From: Pteria penguin
Lineage: Eukaryota > Mollusca > Bivalvia > Pterioida > Pteriidae
DNA length: 64,000 nt
Assembly (NCBI GenBank): GCA_035048485.1
Contig: CM068592.1
Span: 31,804,001-31,868,000 of the forward strand
Direction: 5' to 3'
Each line of letters starts with the position of its first letter. The first letter of the stretch is position 1. The position numbers were made by a program, and so were the translations under genes. The notes below the pieces were generated by a model. It was given only the letters and a program-made list of their open reading frames with translations, was not told the origin of the DNA and did not search any database. This document shows positions 38,704 to 53,700 of the stretch, piece after piece.

Positions 38704-41700
38704 GTACGTATATGTTGTGTAATGCTATACACACTTGTCGTTCCGAGTCCTTCATACTCTGCTAATGACGTAGTCATTATGAATGGTCGTCGGCACTGCA
38801 TGGCAAGCGCTTAATTACTTCTACAATAAGGACCCCCCTCCCTTTCGTGAAGCAGGGTGTGTTCGAATGGACAGAGAGACCGCCTCTGAGTAGAATATCT
38901 TATATTTCTAATTTCATCTGACTGGCCGCATAGTCATGTCTTATTTACAATAAATTGTGATCGTTTAGCCGACGTGCTCAACAAATGTTAGATTTTGTTT
39001 TGGATATGTCCCAAACCCTCCATTTCGGACGATCGAGACTTTGGTCAAACTTTGGAAGCTTACACAATATATATGGTACCGCCATTATTGAGATGGAGTA
39101 CAGTGTTAGTAAGGTACTTGTCGTATCTATTGTTAAACATTTTGATTCTTTTTTTTAAAATGATTTTAACATGTTTAAGTATATATATTCGGAACACACG
39201 TAAATAATCATTGAGTTTCTTTAATGGAAGTATATTGTTAGCTGCTGAGCCTTCTCTAACACATCTTTGTTTGTATATAGCGGGAATTGGCCAAGTAGTT
39301 ACATTTCTAATTGTTATCTTTATTAGAGGGAATTATAGAAAATAACCAGTGTCAGCCTTAGTGTCTCCTGGTGATGGGGTGCCACTTAGAATCATAGCGG
39401 TTTTTTTCTTTTAAAGACATAAGTTAACCCGTACCTACTTGACCCCCCTTATCTATCTATATACATGTATTTATCAAATACAAACATCCTTCTTTCGGAA
39501 GCCGCCTGGTAGACTGTTGCCTTAAGAGCTCACTTACAAAATGTACTTTAACACTACGAAGATGTATGGGTGTTACCCAATAAGGGATCAAGTATTGTGA
39601 TTACGACTCGCGTTCAAGGTTCGTCTGTCGTTCAATCAACCAGTCGTTCGTTAATAATAATTGTTTTTCTCCAAAGTTTGGAGAATGGGACATTTAAATA
39701 TTTTATCGACAATTGAACGATACGATTTCTGAATGGCAGTGTAGGCTAGGAACATATGATTCTGAACAAAATCAAAATGTTGTCTTCAGAAGGGGATGAA
39801 GATGAAATTTGCTACTCATGATCTGTTTAATTAACGATCATTTATTACTTTCAGCAGTCTGTATCTCTGGTCAACTAAACAACAGAATAATGATCGTAGA
39901 GCTACGGGTCTGAATTCCGTATATATCGATGATGCAATACTAACCCAATATTGATTCGAGAAACTAATGGTAACAGTTTACCAATAAATTATTTTCGCTA
40001 CTTTGCGATCTTCGAACACGCCCGACGACTCGCCGGTTTCGAGGAAGACGATGAAAGCCGAGATTGCGTGTCGTGTAGCGGTTGACTTGTTTAACTATAA
40101 GGCCCCACGATACTTCGGTGTCGGTCTATTACATAGGTTGAAATCCTTGTGCAAATCCTGTCACAGTGTAAGTAAAGTCATAATGACAAACAAAAGGGCT
40201 TCGGAATCAGATCGTCTTCGTTACAGGATAAAACGATTAATCATTGCTACAGCCCTGACGCTTCCATGCTTAAACGAAGGAAACTAACAAGGGTTATTGG
40301 GAACACAATGCTATCAGGCTTGGCACTTCTCCTAATATGCAATTTGGTTCAATTTCGAAACAATCAATATTGTTTGTATTCTCTTTTGTTCGATTTATCG
40401 CTTGTTGTTATACACGTAAATATCATCTGCACTTCGATGTATCGGTCAGATGTGATAAATGGCTTTTGCAAAGTAACCTGAGTTCACATTTGATATGGTA
40501 TGAACTTTCAATGAAGAAAAATCAGAAAGGATATCCGTTGACCTTTAGAGTAAAGTCATTATTTCGTTATTGTTTCGTTGACACTGTTCCTCCTCTGTTT
40601 TAGGCATTATTATTTAGGCCTCGCTATATGGTGGATGCCCTTTAGTAATCAAGCTGTCTGTCCATCTGTCTCTCGCACCGTTTGTCCATCATAACTTTCT
40701 ATGGCACACTAGTACTTAATTTTCCTGTTGAAGATTTTCAACATGATAATGAGATATGGCAAAGGAAGACCCCCTTCGATTTTCAAACTTATCCGCTCTG
40801 CTGTTACAGAATTTTGGGATTTGTGGAGGATTTGTTGATGATTTTACTTTTATTTATTTCAATATATTTAATAAAGATAACACAACACTGTTTAATTCAG
40901 GCGATGGCTTGATATTACGTTAGAAAATGAGATTACATGAGAAGATTTTTGCAAATCTTTCTGTAATACCCCGATAAAGCGTAGGAAGACCCCTTTTAAT
41001 TTTCTTTTCTCTTTTTTTCATTTTCTTTTTTAATGATTTGTTGTTGCAGCATTACGAAACTGGGGGAATATTTTCCCAGTATTGTTGGAAATCCTATCAG
41101 TGGGGCCCATTCTGTCTGTGTTGTAGTATGTATTATGCAGTTTATACCATTGAAATGCAGTTAAATATGTTAAAAACATTCATACTACTTGTAGGGTTAT
41201 TAATCTAGTTCTCGACAGAATTTCAATGAAAACATACTCATATATTAAATGTGAGGTTTTGCTGCTTTTAATGGGAAATTCAGGAGCCTTAATTAAATGT
41301 TTGAAAAAAGTGATACAGCAAAACTACATATATTCATGAACTAAATTTACTTAATTCGCAAGATCCTGATTGCTGATTCACTTTTTTGACTCCTGCCTTT
41401 ATACACACTGCATTTTTTTTATTCTTCATCGGGACAGAAAATCTGCCCATGTTTAGAACAATAGATTTAGTAGGTGACTAAAATACAAAACATGACCGTA
41501 ATGAGTGTTTGGGGTCTTGCGAGAGTTCGAATAATGTGTGGAGATGCATGCGCGGATCTAGAGAGAGATTGTGGGTCCATATCCCCAGGAATTTGCAAAA
41601 TATATATCATGATTTTTGAAAAAGTTGAGATATTGCAATTGTTCGCTAAGTGCCATAAGTTTGAACACCCCACCCACCCAGTGTTGGAAAAATTCAGAAT

Positions 41701-44700
41701 CCATGCATAATTTTGTTAACACAAAGCCGTGACATGATTCAGATCCTATGTGAACTCGGATATTTTTTATTTTTGTATAATTACTGACCTACAGAATGCC
41801 CTAGAGACCCCAAAAGCCAGAAAAAAGGCCTTCCTTGGTTGATGTAGTTACTATCAATTTAAATAGACATTTGGCTTTCCCAATTTTGTAGGAGAGAGCG
41901 GTCGAGCTGTTGTTATAGACAAGGACAAGTTAAACCCGGAAGAGAGAAAAAAATACGATGAGGGATGGCAGAATAATGCCTTCAACCAGTATGCTAGTGA
42001 CATGATCTCTCTTCATAGATCTTTGCCTGATGTACGAGACGAAGAGTAAGTACTCAAAGGTCATTTGTGAAATTAAATATATATGCACATTATCTTGGCC
42101 AAAAATAGATCATTCAACATTTGTAAATTTGAAATTAACCTTCATATCACCTGAATAATGTAAATTTGTAATGCTTGTAATGTGTTAGGTTACTGAATTC
42201 TGGTTGTTTACAGATGTAAATCAGTGAAGTACAGAGACAATTTGCCGGACACTAGTGTGGTAGTATGCTTTCATAACGAGGCTTGGACTGTATTATTACG
42301 TACAGTTCACAGTATTATTGATCGGTCCCCACCACATCTGCTGAAGGAAATTATATTGGTGGATGATTTCTCTGATATGGGTATGTTAAAGAAGTTTACA
42401 GCTCTACACTTGATAACAGAAATCATGGTAACCACTGTCTCTCGTTAACTTGGACCATCTGATTCTGGTAAAATTAAAGATTGCTCTATTTCTGGTTTAC
42501 TTCGGTCCCCTCATTTTAGCAATTGGGAAAGCTTTGCCAATGTTTCTGGTTTACTCAAGGCCCCTAATATAGGCATTATGGTGGACTTAACCAATGTTTC
42601 TGGTTTTTAGTCCTGTAGCCAAAGTTTCTGGTCTTTGGTCCTCTAGCCAAAGTTTCTGGTCTTTGGTCCTGTGTTATCCTCAATACAGAACATTTGCCAC
42701 AAACTGTGAACATGCCTAATACATCTTAGTATGAATTAAAGAAATATTACAAAAGAGTGAGCATCATGAATGTGAATCCAGAAGGGATGTTTGATTTTGT
42801 GATTTTCTATTACACTTTGATTTCTAGCGCACCTGAGTTGATTAGGTTCAAGTGAACTATAGTTATAGCAGTGTGTCTGGTGTCAGCTGTCAATTAACCA
42901 TAAACTTTTCATATTTTTGACTTTTTCAAAACCATTGAATAGATTTTGATGAAACTTGGACAGGATAAACAGCTTAAGGTCCCCTACAAATGTTTTTGAC
43001 TTTTTGCCAGATCTGTCATAGATTTCAGAGGGAAACCTACTTTGGCAATCTTCTTCCTCAGATCCGCTGCAGAAACGAGCAAAATGAAACAGCAAAGTGA
43101 TCTAAAAGGTGGTTACAAAATGCTGTTGGTTTTTTTTTCTTTCCATTCGGCATTTCCAAGTCAAACTTTTCAACCAATATTTGCTTCTTGATTAAGTATG
43201 CAGACAGATGAGCTTTTTCAATAATGTACATGTATATTATAGAAGTATTTGTGTATAAGTGTTTACGAATAATGCATTCACAGTTCGTTAAAAATCCATT
43301 CAAGAAAAAGCAGAAAAGTGTTACAAGAGCTTTATGTTTTGTACTTATAATAATCAATATCATAATTGTTTCATTAAAAGGACAGTTTTATTTCAATATA
43401 TGATGGAACACACAAAGAATTATATAACCTTGAAATATGAGTTCATGGTCATTTGACACCTATAATCTGTTTGGACATTTCTAGGAGAAAGTGTGACAAA
43501 AATGTCATTTATCATGTTTGTAGTAAAGGTTTTGCAGAGCATTGTTTATCTCTGCTGGATAAGAAGATATCCTTAAACTCAGGAAAAATCAGTTATAACA
43601 AAATCAAGAGGTGTTTATTTCCAAGTATTCTTCAAAAATTAATTAAAATGAAGTCTTATTCAATAGAAAAAGTTTTATAAACTTAGGAGGATTTAATATA
43701 TTTATACATTTTCATATTTAATAACAGTTAATGAAGACTTCCATTTTCACCAATCTGCATTATTAAATGTAGTTTAAAACACTTCTTTCATGTGTAATTC
43801 CTGGAAAATCTATTTATAGAACATCTTAAAAAGCCATTGGAAGATTACATAGCTAAATTAGGAAAGGTCAAGGTTGTTCGCACCAAGAAAAGGGAAGGGC
43901 TCATCAGAGCTCGGTTGTTAGGTTATTCTGTATCCACGGGAACTGTTCTAACTTATTTGGATTCACATTGTGAATGTGCAGAAGGTTGGTACATATATTT
44001 AGTATGCATATAATATTCTGTACGTCAAGGTAATACATCTGCATTGTTATTTTAATTGCTTTGAAGTTTTGTTTTTGAATTCTAAAATCTGAAGGAATTA
44101 TACACATAACTTTGTGCACTTGTACATGATTAAAAATTCTTCTTACAAAGAGTAGCCTATCTTCATATATTGTTAAATATTCAAATGTAGAATTCATTTT
44201 AATGTCGAAATAGGTAATGAAGTGTAGAGTTCTTTTTGGAATTTCAAATTCAAAGTGAATCAAATAATTTTAAATCTTTTTGAAAGTAATATTTTTATAT
44301 ATCAAGAAATAATGGTAAAAGCAACATTTATTCATGTATGATCATAGTTTTCATTTCAGCACATAAAGTTGTCATAGGTAGAACATTATTTAAGATTTCA
44401 ATATTAGCTGATACATGTTTGAGGATATTAGTTCATTCAACATGGTATCAACATATGAAATATGAGTTACCCACCTTTGTAGGTTGGCTTGAACCTCTCT
44501 TAGAACGTATTGCTGAGAACAAATCCATTGTTGTTTGTCCTGTAATTGATGTTATTGAAGATGAGTCTTTTAAGTACCAATATGGCAATGCCAAAGCTAC
44601 AAGTATCGGGGGTTTTGATTGGAACATGCAATTCAATTGGCACGCTATACCTGAATATGAAAGAAAACGACGAAATTACAAAGATTATATGCCTGTCAGG

Positions 44701-47700
44701 TATACATTACCATAGCAACACGTTTCCCTAGCAACCAGTACTGTGCTACCCTTCTAGTTACTAACTGTCTTCTGTTAATCTCATTTGAAGTATTATGGTC
44801 TGTCTGTTGTTTAAAGGAGAGAATTTATATATTTTTATCATATTTTCTATAAAATCGTAAATTTTTTTCTGTAATTTCTTATTTGTTAATATATATTTGT
44901 TTTTTGGAGATAGGATGTCAGTATTGTTAGACTTCTACTTTCATTTGTACCACAAACATATTTTATAACAGTTATGCTTCAGCTGTAAAATCATTTGTCT
45001 AGTAGGCATCATTTTGTCTGGTAGGCATCATTTTGAAATTGAATTTTTAAAATCCTAGCATTCGTTGAATAATAACAGTCAATACAAACATGATACGACT
45101 TTGAGTCATAATGCAGAAATTAAAAGTATGAAAACTGTTACGTCACTTACAGTGAGTTGTAAATAAGAATGATAGAATTATTCCTATTGAAAGCTTATAC
45201 TTTGGGCGGTTATTCATTTCATTGCTTTACAAAAGAAGGGGTTCGAGATATAGGCTGTGAATTTTGAATAAAAACAGAAGACTACATGGCTTGCACAATG
45301 CAGGCGATTTAGATTAGAATCCTTTTGTTTAAAAGGTTTATTACCTCTTTTTTCATGTCCCTTTATGACTGAACTCTTGTTGAAAGCAACATAAACCCCA
45401 ATCAGCCAATTATAATTACACAGATAATACCTTAGATAATTATCATATTTGTTGCCTTGGGAAAGGAAATCTTCGATGATTTACGTTGCGATGAATAAAC
45501 AAATAAACCATCATAAAATCCACCATAATGCTCAATATATATGAATGCTAAAGCTTTCCAGTAAAACCCAGATTTTCATGAAGCTTAAAGTTGCCAAATG
45601 TTTTCTCATTTTCATCAGTTGAGATTTCAGATAATCCCTGAATCCTGAATCTCTGATATCAGAAGAAGGATGAATGTCATTTTGACTGTAGTTTATTTCA
45701 TTAAGAAGACCGGCTTTCTATTTTATCTTTTTTGATGACACAAACCCCGTTTACGATGGTTCCACTGGGAAATCTTAAGCTTTATGCTGTCACATTAGAA
45801 ATTCTTATTGAAATTTTCCGACAGAGATCACGGGATTTGTTTTGCACAACATTCGGTCAATATGAAAAGAATCTGAGTGTGTTTGGGAGGTCATGGAATA
45901 TTGAAAACCAGAAAACAGACAAGAGTTGAAGGAACCCACATTTTAGATATAACAGTGTAGAAGAATATTTAATAATGTAGTTGGTTCATGTTTACATGAT
46001 TATGGCTAACTTATGGTTAAGGCTAATTTATACCTATCTCCTGACCACTCAAAAAATTTCCGTTTGTCTGTCGAAGTTCCACCTAGTAATTTGTTGTTAA
46101 ATCTTGCCGTTTAAAACTGTACCAATCGCGATGCAGGCTTAGGTATATACATTATTAATTAACTTAGGTAAATACGCTATGAATTGACTAAGGTGTATAT
46201 GCTGTGAATTGACTTAGGTATATACGCTTTGAATTGACTAAGGTATATACGCTATGAATTGACTGAGGTATATACGCTGTGAATTGACTGAGGTATATAT
46301 GCTATGAATTGACTTAGGTATATACGCTATGAATTGACTTAGGTATATACGCTATGAATTGACTGAGGTATATACGCTATGAATTGACTGAGGTATATAT
46401 GCTATGAATTGACTGAGGTATATATGCTATGAATTGACTAAGGTATATACGCTATGAATTGACTTAGGTATATACACTATGAATTGACTTAGGTATATAT
46501 GCTATGAATTGACTGAGGTATATATGCTATGAATTGACTTAGGTATATACGCTATGAATTGACTTAGGTATATACGCTATGAATTGACTTAGGTATATAC
46601 GCTATGAATTGACTTAGGTATATACGCTATGAATTGACTGAGGTATATACACTATGAATTGACTTAGGTATATATGCTATGAATTGACTGAGGTATATAT
46701 GCTATGAATTGACTTAGGTATATATGCTATGAATTGACTTAGGTATATACGCTATGAATTGACTTAGGTATATACGCTATGAATTGACTGAGGTATATAC
46801 ACTATGAATTGACTGAGGTATATATCAGAGACATAGAGTAGTCTATGCCTCTGGTGTATATACACTATGAATTGACTTACTAGGTATATATGCTATGAAT
46901 TAACTTAGTTTCAAATTTGAGTTTCTAAGAAATATGTATAATTCTCTCCTGAATGATGCATGGATGTCTGTATAGAGCAGTTTGTTGTATTGGGTTTTTA
47001 CATCTCTACTAACTCCATATCTCTACCTATCAGAGACACAAAATGGTCATTTAGTACAGAATAAAAAAGAACTACTAGAAAGGATAATTTGGGACCAAGA
47101 AATTTCTTGTAAATGTATTGATTTAAAGGTATCTATACGTTTTTGAGAAAAATTGTTGAATTTCTTCAATGTGGTGATACTTCTACTGAAACTTAACAGC
47201 AGGATTCATGATTTTTTTTTTCAACATAAGTTGCCTCCATTCAGAATGCTTAAGATTGGTTCCCTAGCAGTCTGTGTGCATCACAGTTCTATATATAATT
47301 ACATCCTGATACATGAGTAATACAATACATTTGACCATTCCTAACATTTTTGGAAAAATCTTACCATTAAAGAAATTTTCAATGGGGTCCTTTTCTTCAT
47401 CAACATTTATCCTACTTGACCTCTTGTCTCTGTGATCAGTAAGTTATTTATAGTACTCTTAACAATGTACTAATTATAATGCTGCTTTATGTACTGTATC
47501 AATAACACTAGCATGCTGTGTTCATACTAACACTTTCTACTCAGGCTAGAACTACATATGCTGAAAGAAAAAAAGAAAATCCCATATCAATAGAAATAGC
47601 CAGGTTCACATGAAATTCTAAGGATAGGAAAGCTATTGATATGATTGTACTTTTTATAAAATTTTTCATTCTATTGACTGGTTGCTTTTTGATGGTCTAA

Positions 47701-50700
47701 TTTTGATAGTTATGCTATGAATCACCAAATAAAAGGTTCATCATTTCATGTTTTCTATTTTCGTGAGATAAGAAAATATATTACGAATAATGATATTTTG
47801 TGAAATAAGGGAATCAATTACAAATACATGTTTTACTGACTGTCATTATGGAAGAAAAAAATTTTTATTTTCACAGAATTATTAATTCAAGTAGGGGACA
47901 TAATCCTCAGTTACTCTTACTGGACCTTCTTTTTTTGTTATTAATGTCACATGACATGCTAATTACTTGATCCAAGAAGGTTTCCATTTTTCATTGGAAT
48001 GTAATGAATAATCTTCAGTGATTGCTTTTATTTGCTGTCTCTGTCAAACTCTTCTAAAATGAAATGCTCAGTAATGCCTTTTAGATATTGTGTATCCTTT
48101 AATATTTCTTACTACTACTTCTGCCATGATGTTCTCTGATAACAGGGTCTTTATTTCTACTACTACTATGCTGTGATCACTACTGCTAGTATTACTAGGA
48201 CAGTTATTGCTACTTGTAGTAAATCTCAATTTTTCTACTACTAGCTGTTTTGAAATAATTTTTTCTGAGTCCTCAATATGCTGCATACTCCAGAACAGTT
48301 TCTTTTATTGACATTTCTGATATTTCTTGGATACACCATGTTGATCAGTTTCAAACTATCTTCTTGATATTGCATTTGACAACTAGCACTCCTGGTAATG
48401 ATAACTGGGTTTGATGAAGGTCTGCTGTACTTTGATACTTTTTTTGTCACTTTTCTTCTGTTCCTACTTTCGAATTGCATTGACATCATTATCATCATTC
48501 TGTCAGACTGTCTTTAAGAGAGAGACGTTAGCACATGTACTGGTAATGTAATTGATCAGCACTGACAGGTCAAAGGTTACAGCTATGGTTGTGTAAGTGC
48601 AGTGCTGGTAGGTCAAGGTTGCTGCTTCTTAAAATAAAAGTATTTCAAAACAATGTGAAATCTCAACATATCAGATTAGGGATATGGAGAGGAAAATTGT
48701 GTCGAGGAAGGTTTGGATATGTTTAATTATTGTGGCACCTGGTGTGATTACAATGTAGTGTATGGATCTAAAACAGATTCATTAAGACTGATTGATCATT
48801 GTTTTATGTCACTCCAGGATTATTTCACACATATGGTGATGGCATCTGACTGATCCATTGCATAGAAATTTATACCCTTGCAATAGACCCATCTGAAACA
48901 GTGAGGGATCTTTTACGTGCCAAGCCTATGGTGACATGGAACCTTGGATTTTACTGTCACATCCATAAGACAGAACGCCAGTGTGCCCATGATGGGATTC
49001 TAACCTGGGACCTCTTGGTCACAAGTCAAGCACCACATCCGCCAGGCTTAACTAGCTGCAAATACCTTAAGAATTACATTATATATACATGTGTTTACAT
49101 TGGCACGTGAATTTATGCATAGTTGAAGTTCTTGTACATATTTAAAAAAAAAAGGAGGATGTCATTTTGAAGTTTCATTGTGATATTTAAGATGACATTG
49201 AGGTGAAATTGAACGTTCTGTAAAATTAGGTCATGGGCATTTTGCTGATCAGAGATTTGACCTTACATGACAGAGATGTAATCTTCAATTCAATAATTTG
49301 ACTCAGAGGTACAAGGCTTTGTATCTTTATATGAAATGAGATTTACAGCATTTCCTTTCATGTTCTTCAGGCTGGTTAGAGCCCCTTTTGGCCAGAATTG
49401 GGCAAGGATCTGAGCATGTTGTCACCCCAGTCATTGGTAACATCAATGACGATACCTTACATTATACATCATTTGCTGCCGAACACATCAGTGTCGGAAA
49501 ATTTAACTGGAATTTGCAATTTAATTGGATGGCAATGCCCCAGTATATTAAAAAGTTCCAAAACTCCAAAATCGACCCAGTTAGGTTAGTAAGCAAAGTC
49601 TTCCCGTAGATCTTTAGTCTTTTATTTTCTGTCAGACGTAATTGATTTATTTATATTATTATTTCTTTTCCAAAACTGTATTTTTTTGGTTTATTTGTGT
49701 TAAGTGTTTCAGATGTATTTTAGACAGTGTTTAGATTCCTTTTTTTGCACCAAAATACAGATATAAGTGGTAATATTCATTGAATATGGAATAGAAAAAA
49801 AAATGTTGTTTTATTTAAAATCAAGGATTTATTATATTTTAAATGCAGGCATAAAATTTTATTATTGTGTACAGGAGCAATATTTTCTTTCACACTAATC
49901 CTGTTCATACCCTAAATATTATGATCTTCCAGACTGAGTCATCTTTTATGCATGCATTCATGCATATATCTCAGTGCCCGTGCATTACATTATACTCGCA
50001 TATCTACAAAATTCTGAATAAATATGACTTCTCTTCACATATGATACTGCCATGCACTTTCTACAAATCTTATCACGTCCATAAAGTAATTACCATCCCT
50101 AGTAATGCAGATGAAATATTAGGCAAGCAATAACCTATATGTGTGCAGAATTCGTATTGCCTGATATTGGCAGTCTATAGCTGCAAGTGATATATTTCAT
50201 TATCTTGTCACTATTTTCATTGTTGTCCTCACTTTGCAGCCCATGGTGTATTTGGTTTTCATTATTTGTGGATATTGTTGTGGCATTCTGTGAACGCATA
50301 GTCACAGTTCCTACTCCAGGAGTTTCGTGTCTTTGCATTTGTCATTGTTACGTTATTTATAGGAACTTTTTATGTCATTTTCTTTTTTCAGTTTTTGTTT
50401 TTTCTCAAGAAATTAAAACTGTCTTGAAACTGATCTTAATTACATATTTGAGTGCTTAGCTAGTGATTAATTGCCTTGGCAGACTGGTAATTCAATTTTC
50501 AAGAAAGTGTTTTAGGTCTTTACAGTCTTTTACATGTTTAGTATAGAAAGTTCATTCATATTAGGAAATGTGTTTCTGTTTATGAAAGCATCTGGTGTTA
50601 TTTTAATTTTTTTGATTTTCGGCCCATAAGTACCGGTATGACAAATATCAGGTCTAATAAAATTGTATTAGTTTCATTGATATATAATTTAGAGTCGGTA

Positions 50701-53700
50701 ATGTATGTCCATGATAGATATGACAGTACCATGACAGGGTCATGACATCATAGACACGTCAATGTGCATCAACAAAACCATTTGTGTGGGGCAGTATGTC
50801 CATGAGTAACCTGGTAGAACTGTGATTGGGTCAGTTGTATATGATTTGTGTGGGTCAGTATTTCCATGAGGAACCTGGTAGAACTTTGATGGGGTCTGTT
50901 GCACATGATAGACATAGTAATGTCCTTTGAAATAGTCATCAACCAAACCATTTGTATGGGTCAGTATATTCATATTAAAACTTGTTCAACTGAGTTGTGA
51001 CCTGGTAGAATCTAGAACTGGGACTCCAGTATCATTACATCATGAGCATATTACACGTTGCTTTTGTAAAGGAGAGGTGGTCCAGGATATCTGAGGAGAG
51101 TTGGTCCAGGATATCTGAGGTGGTCTAGGATATCTGCAGAGAGGTGGTCCAGGATATCTGAGGTGGTCTAGGATATCTGCAGAGAGGTGGTCCAGGATAT
51201 CTGAGGTGGTCTAGGATATCTGAGGAGAGGTGGTCCAGGATATCTGAGGAGAGTTGGTCCAGGATATCTGAGGTGGTCTAGGATATCTGCAGAGAGGTGG
51301 TCCAGGATATCTGAGGTGGTCTAGGATATCTGCAGAGAGGTGGTCCAGGATATCTGAGGTGGTCTAGGATATCTGAGGAGAGGTGGTCCAGGATATCTGA
51401 GGAGAGTTGGTCCAGGATATCTGAGGTGGTCTAGGATATCTGCAGAGAGGTGGTCCAGGATATCTGAGGTGGTCTAGGATATCTGAGGAGAGGTGGTCCA
51501 GGATATCTGAGGAGAGGTGGTATTTCTTTTCCGGTACTCTTCTCTCCTACACCACTAATCAGTGGCTGCCACCATATAGGTGAAATATTCCGGACATTGC
51601 ATTTGATAACATCTTAAGCAATTTATTGATATCACATCATACAGTTGTATTTTATACTTAGCATTAGAGGTACATGTACCCCAATGTAATAAAATATAAC
51701 CACACAGAACATGTAACTACATAATGCATCTTCCTTACCTACAACAGGATGGCTACAACCCATACTACAACGCATCGCAGATGATGAACATAACGTGCTG
51801 TGTCCTGTTATAGATAACATAGACTATGACACATTCCGATACAAATTCACTAAGAGCCCAGATATATCCATTGGTCGATTCGACTGGGATCTTGGTTTCA
51901 ATTGGATGTACTTACCTAACAAAACAAAACATGAATTAAAAACACCAAATTCACCAATTAGGTGATTTTTCTTAGATTTTCATTATTTACCCCTTTGTTG
52001 CAATAGTTTTCTTTCTTGGTATTTTTTTTCTGGGTATGTGTTTTATTTTGATATTCTCCCTTTGTATACCCAATTAAATGATACATTAGAATAGCATACT
52101 GTTTTATGTAGTGATTTCATTTTTTTTTTCTTCATTTGGCACAACATGACATTTTGGCACATAGTGTGGATTAAAGGAAAAGATCACTTTAATCCTATGG
52201 GAACTTAATTCATATGATTTGATAAGAAATAAATGGAAATGTAAAGTAAAGTCTTTTTAAAGTACATAAGGTATTAAAAGTCTGTAAGATACAAAAATGT
52301 GGTAAAAATTCAAGAGTGCCGTAGAAACCGTACTAAAAGTGCATAAGATCATTGCTTATTAAAGCTCTTTATGTTAGATAAAATATTGTCTATCATCTCG
52401 TACCATATTGGAAGTGCACAAATGAGACAATAATGATATCCTAATGGATTTACTGATTGCCTTCTCCATTTAGGTTGCAAGTTCTTCAGTTTATTAGAGG
52501 ATAAAAACAAAAGTCCTTCTGCGCTGAAATATATGGTGTATTCCTTAGGTCTAGGATGGTTTAAGGAAAGAAATTCTCAGAACGAAGGAAATGATGACAA
52601 CAAGTATTTTTATAAGGCAGTTGATGATTCGGACAAAGTTGTTTCCAAAAATGACATTCTACCAATATATTCAATGTTATATTAAACAAAAACTGATTTT
52701 TAAATTTTTTTTGAGGAAATATCTTGCATGATCATTTTAATCACAATGGTTGAGCAGTGGTCACCACTGGGAAGACATTCTATTTGTGAGTAATATAATG
52801 GTAAAGTTAATGTGTTTGATAAATAGGTTGGCTTGAACCACTTTTGGGGAGAATTGCGGAGAACAAACGCTTCGTTGTAACTCCCGTCATTGAGAACATC
52901 ATTGACGAGGACTTCAGCTATCAAGGCACCAGACCTGAAGGCATCTTTGTGGGCAAATTCAATTGGGAACTGACTTTCGACTGGATGCCCATACCAGAAT
53001 ATGTCAAGAAAAATATGAGCACACCCATCAGTCCTGTTAGGTTAGAGTTGTGGTTCTTGGTTCTCATGGGCAAGATGTGTGAAGCGTAGAGCTAGAATAA
53101 ACCCTCCCTAATCTATCATCTATCTCTCTTTTCTCTTCAGTATACTTACCATGCTTATTGTAAAATCACATTCCTTGAAGAAGACATTCTGAAAATAATG
53201 ACTAATACTCTTAACAGAGTTAGCTTAGCGACTACTATATGTCAAGTTAATTGAATTGTTTACTTCCTTTGTCTTTGCACCTTGTTTCCTTTGTCATAAC
53301 TGTTAGCAAAAATCATTGTCTTTTATAATCGACCAATTAAAATGAAACTAAAATATCAAGAATGGTGATCAGGAAATGAAAATATTGCAATACATATGTA
53401 TGAAAAAGTGGAAAAGATTCTGTCTTTATTATATTTCTGTTTTCATCTTGACATGAGCAATTAATTAAAAAATGTCATCTAGAAAATATTTCTTTTATAC
53501 ATATTAAGTGTAACATATACAAGAAAAAAACTGAAATGAAAATCTGCCTCCTCTGTGTTCCATTCTTCATCTTGACAATCACACTTCATTAACAGTTCTA
53601 ACCAATATTAAAAACACCCTAACATACTTTCAGCATTGATTTATGCAAATTTCATTCAATAGTATTTTTCTACCATGAATAAATCACACCTTAAGTGGCT

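Larger units (their letters stand above)
44700..49370 (+). other. Intron between exon 5a and 5b
   Basis: Contains an old SINE family 3 piece (45269-45418), the 25-bp satellite, and SINE family 1 copy d. I looked for further exon 5 copies (GWL..., FxW...FxW) and saw none, but a decayed copy could be missed. Confidence 0.7.

Noticed and set aside
40003..40603. Plus-strand ORFs in GALNT intron 1
   Set aside because: Exon 1 and exon 2 already join with correct phase and conserved sequence; no homology or strong splice sites here.
42224..42448. Independent 74-codon gene at the exon 3 ATG
   Set aside because: It is an internal part of the GALNT exon followed by intron read-through.
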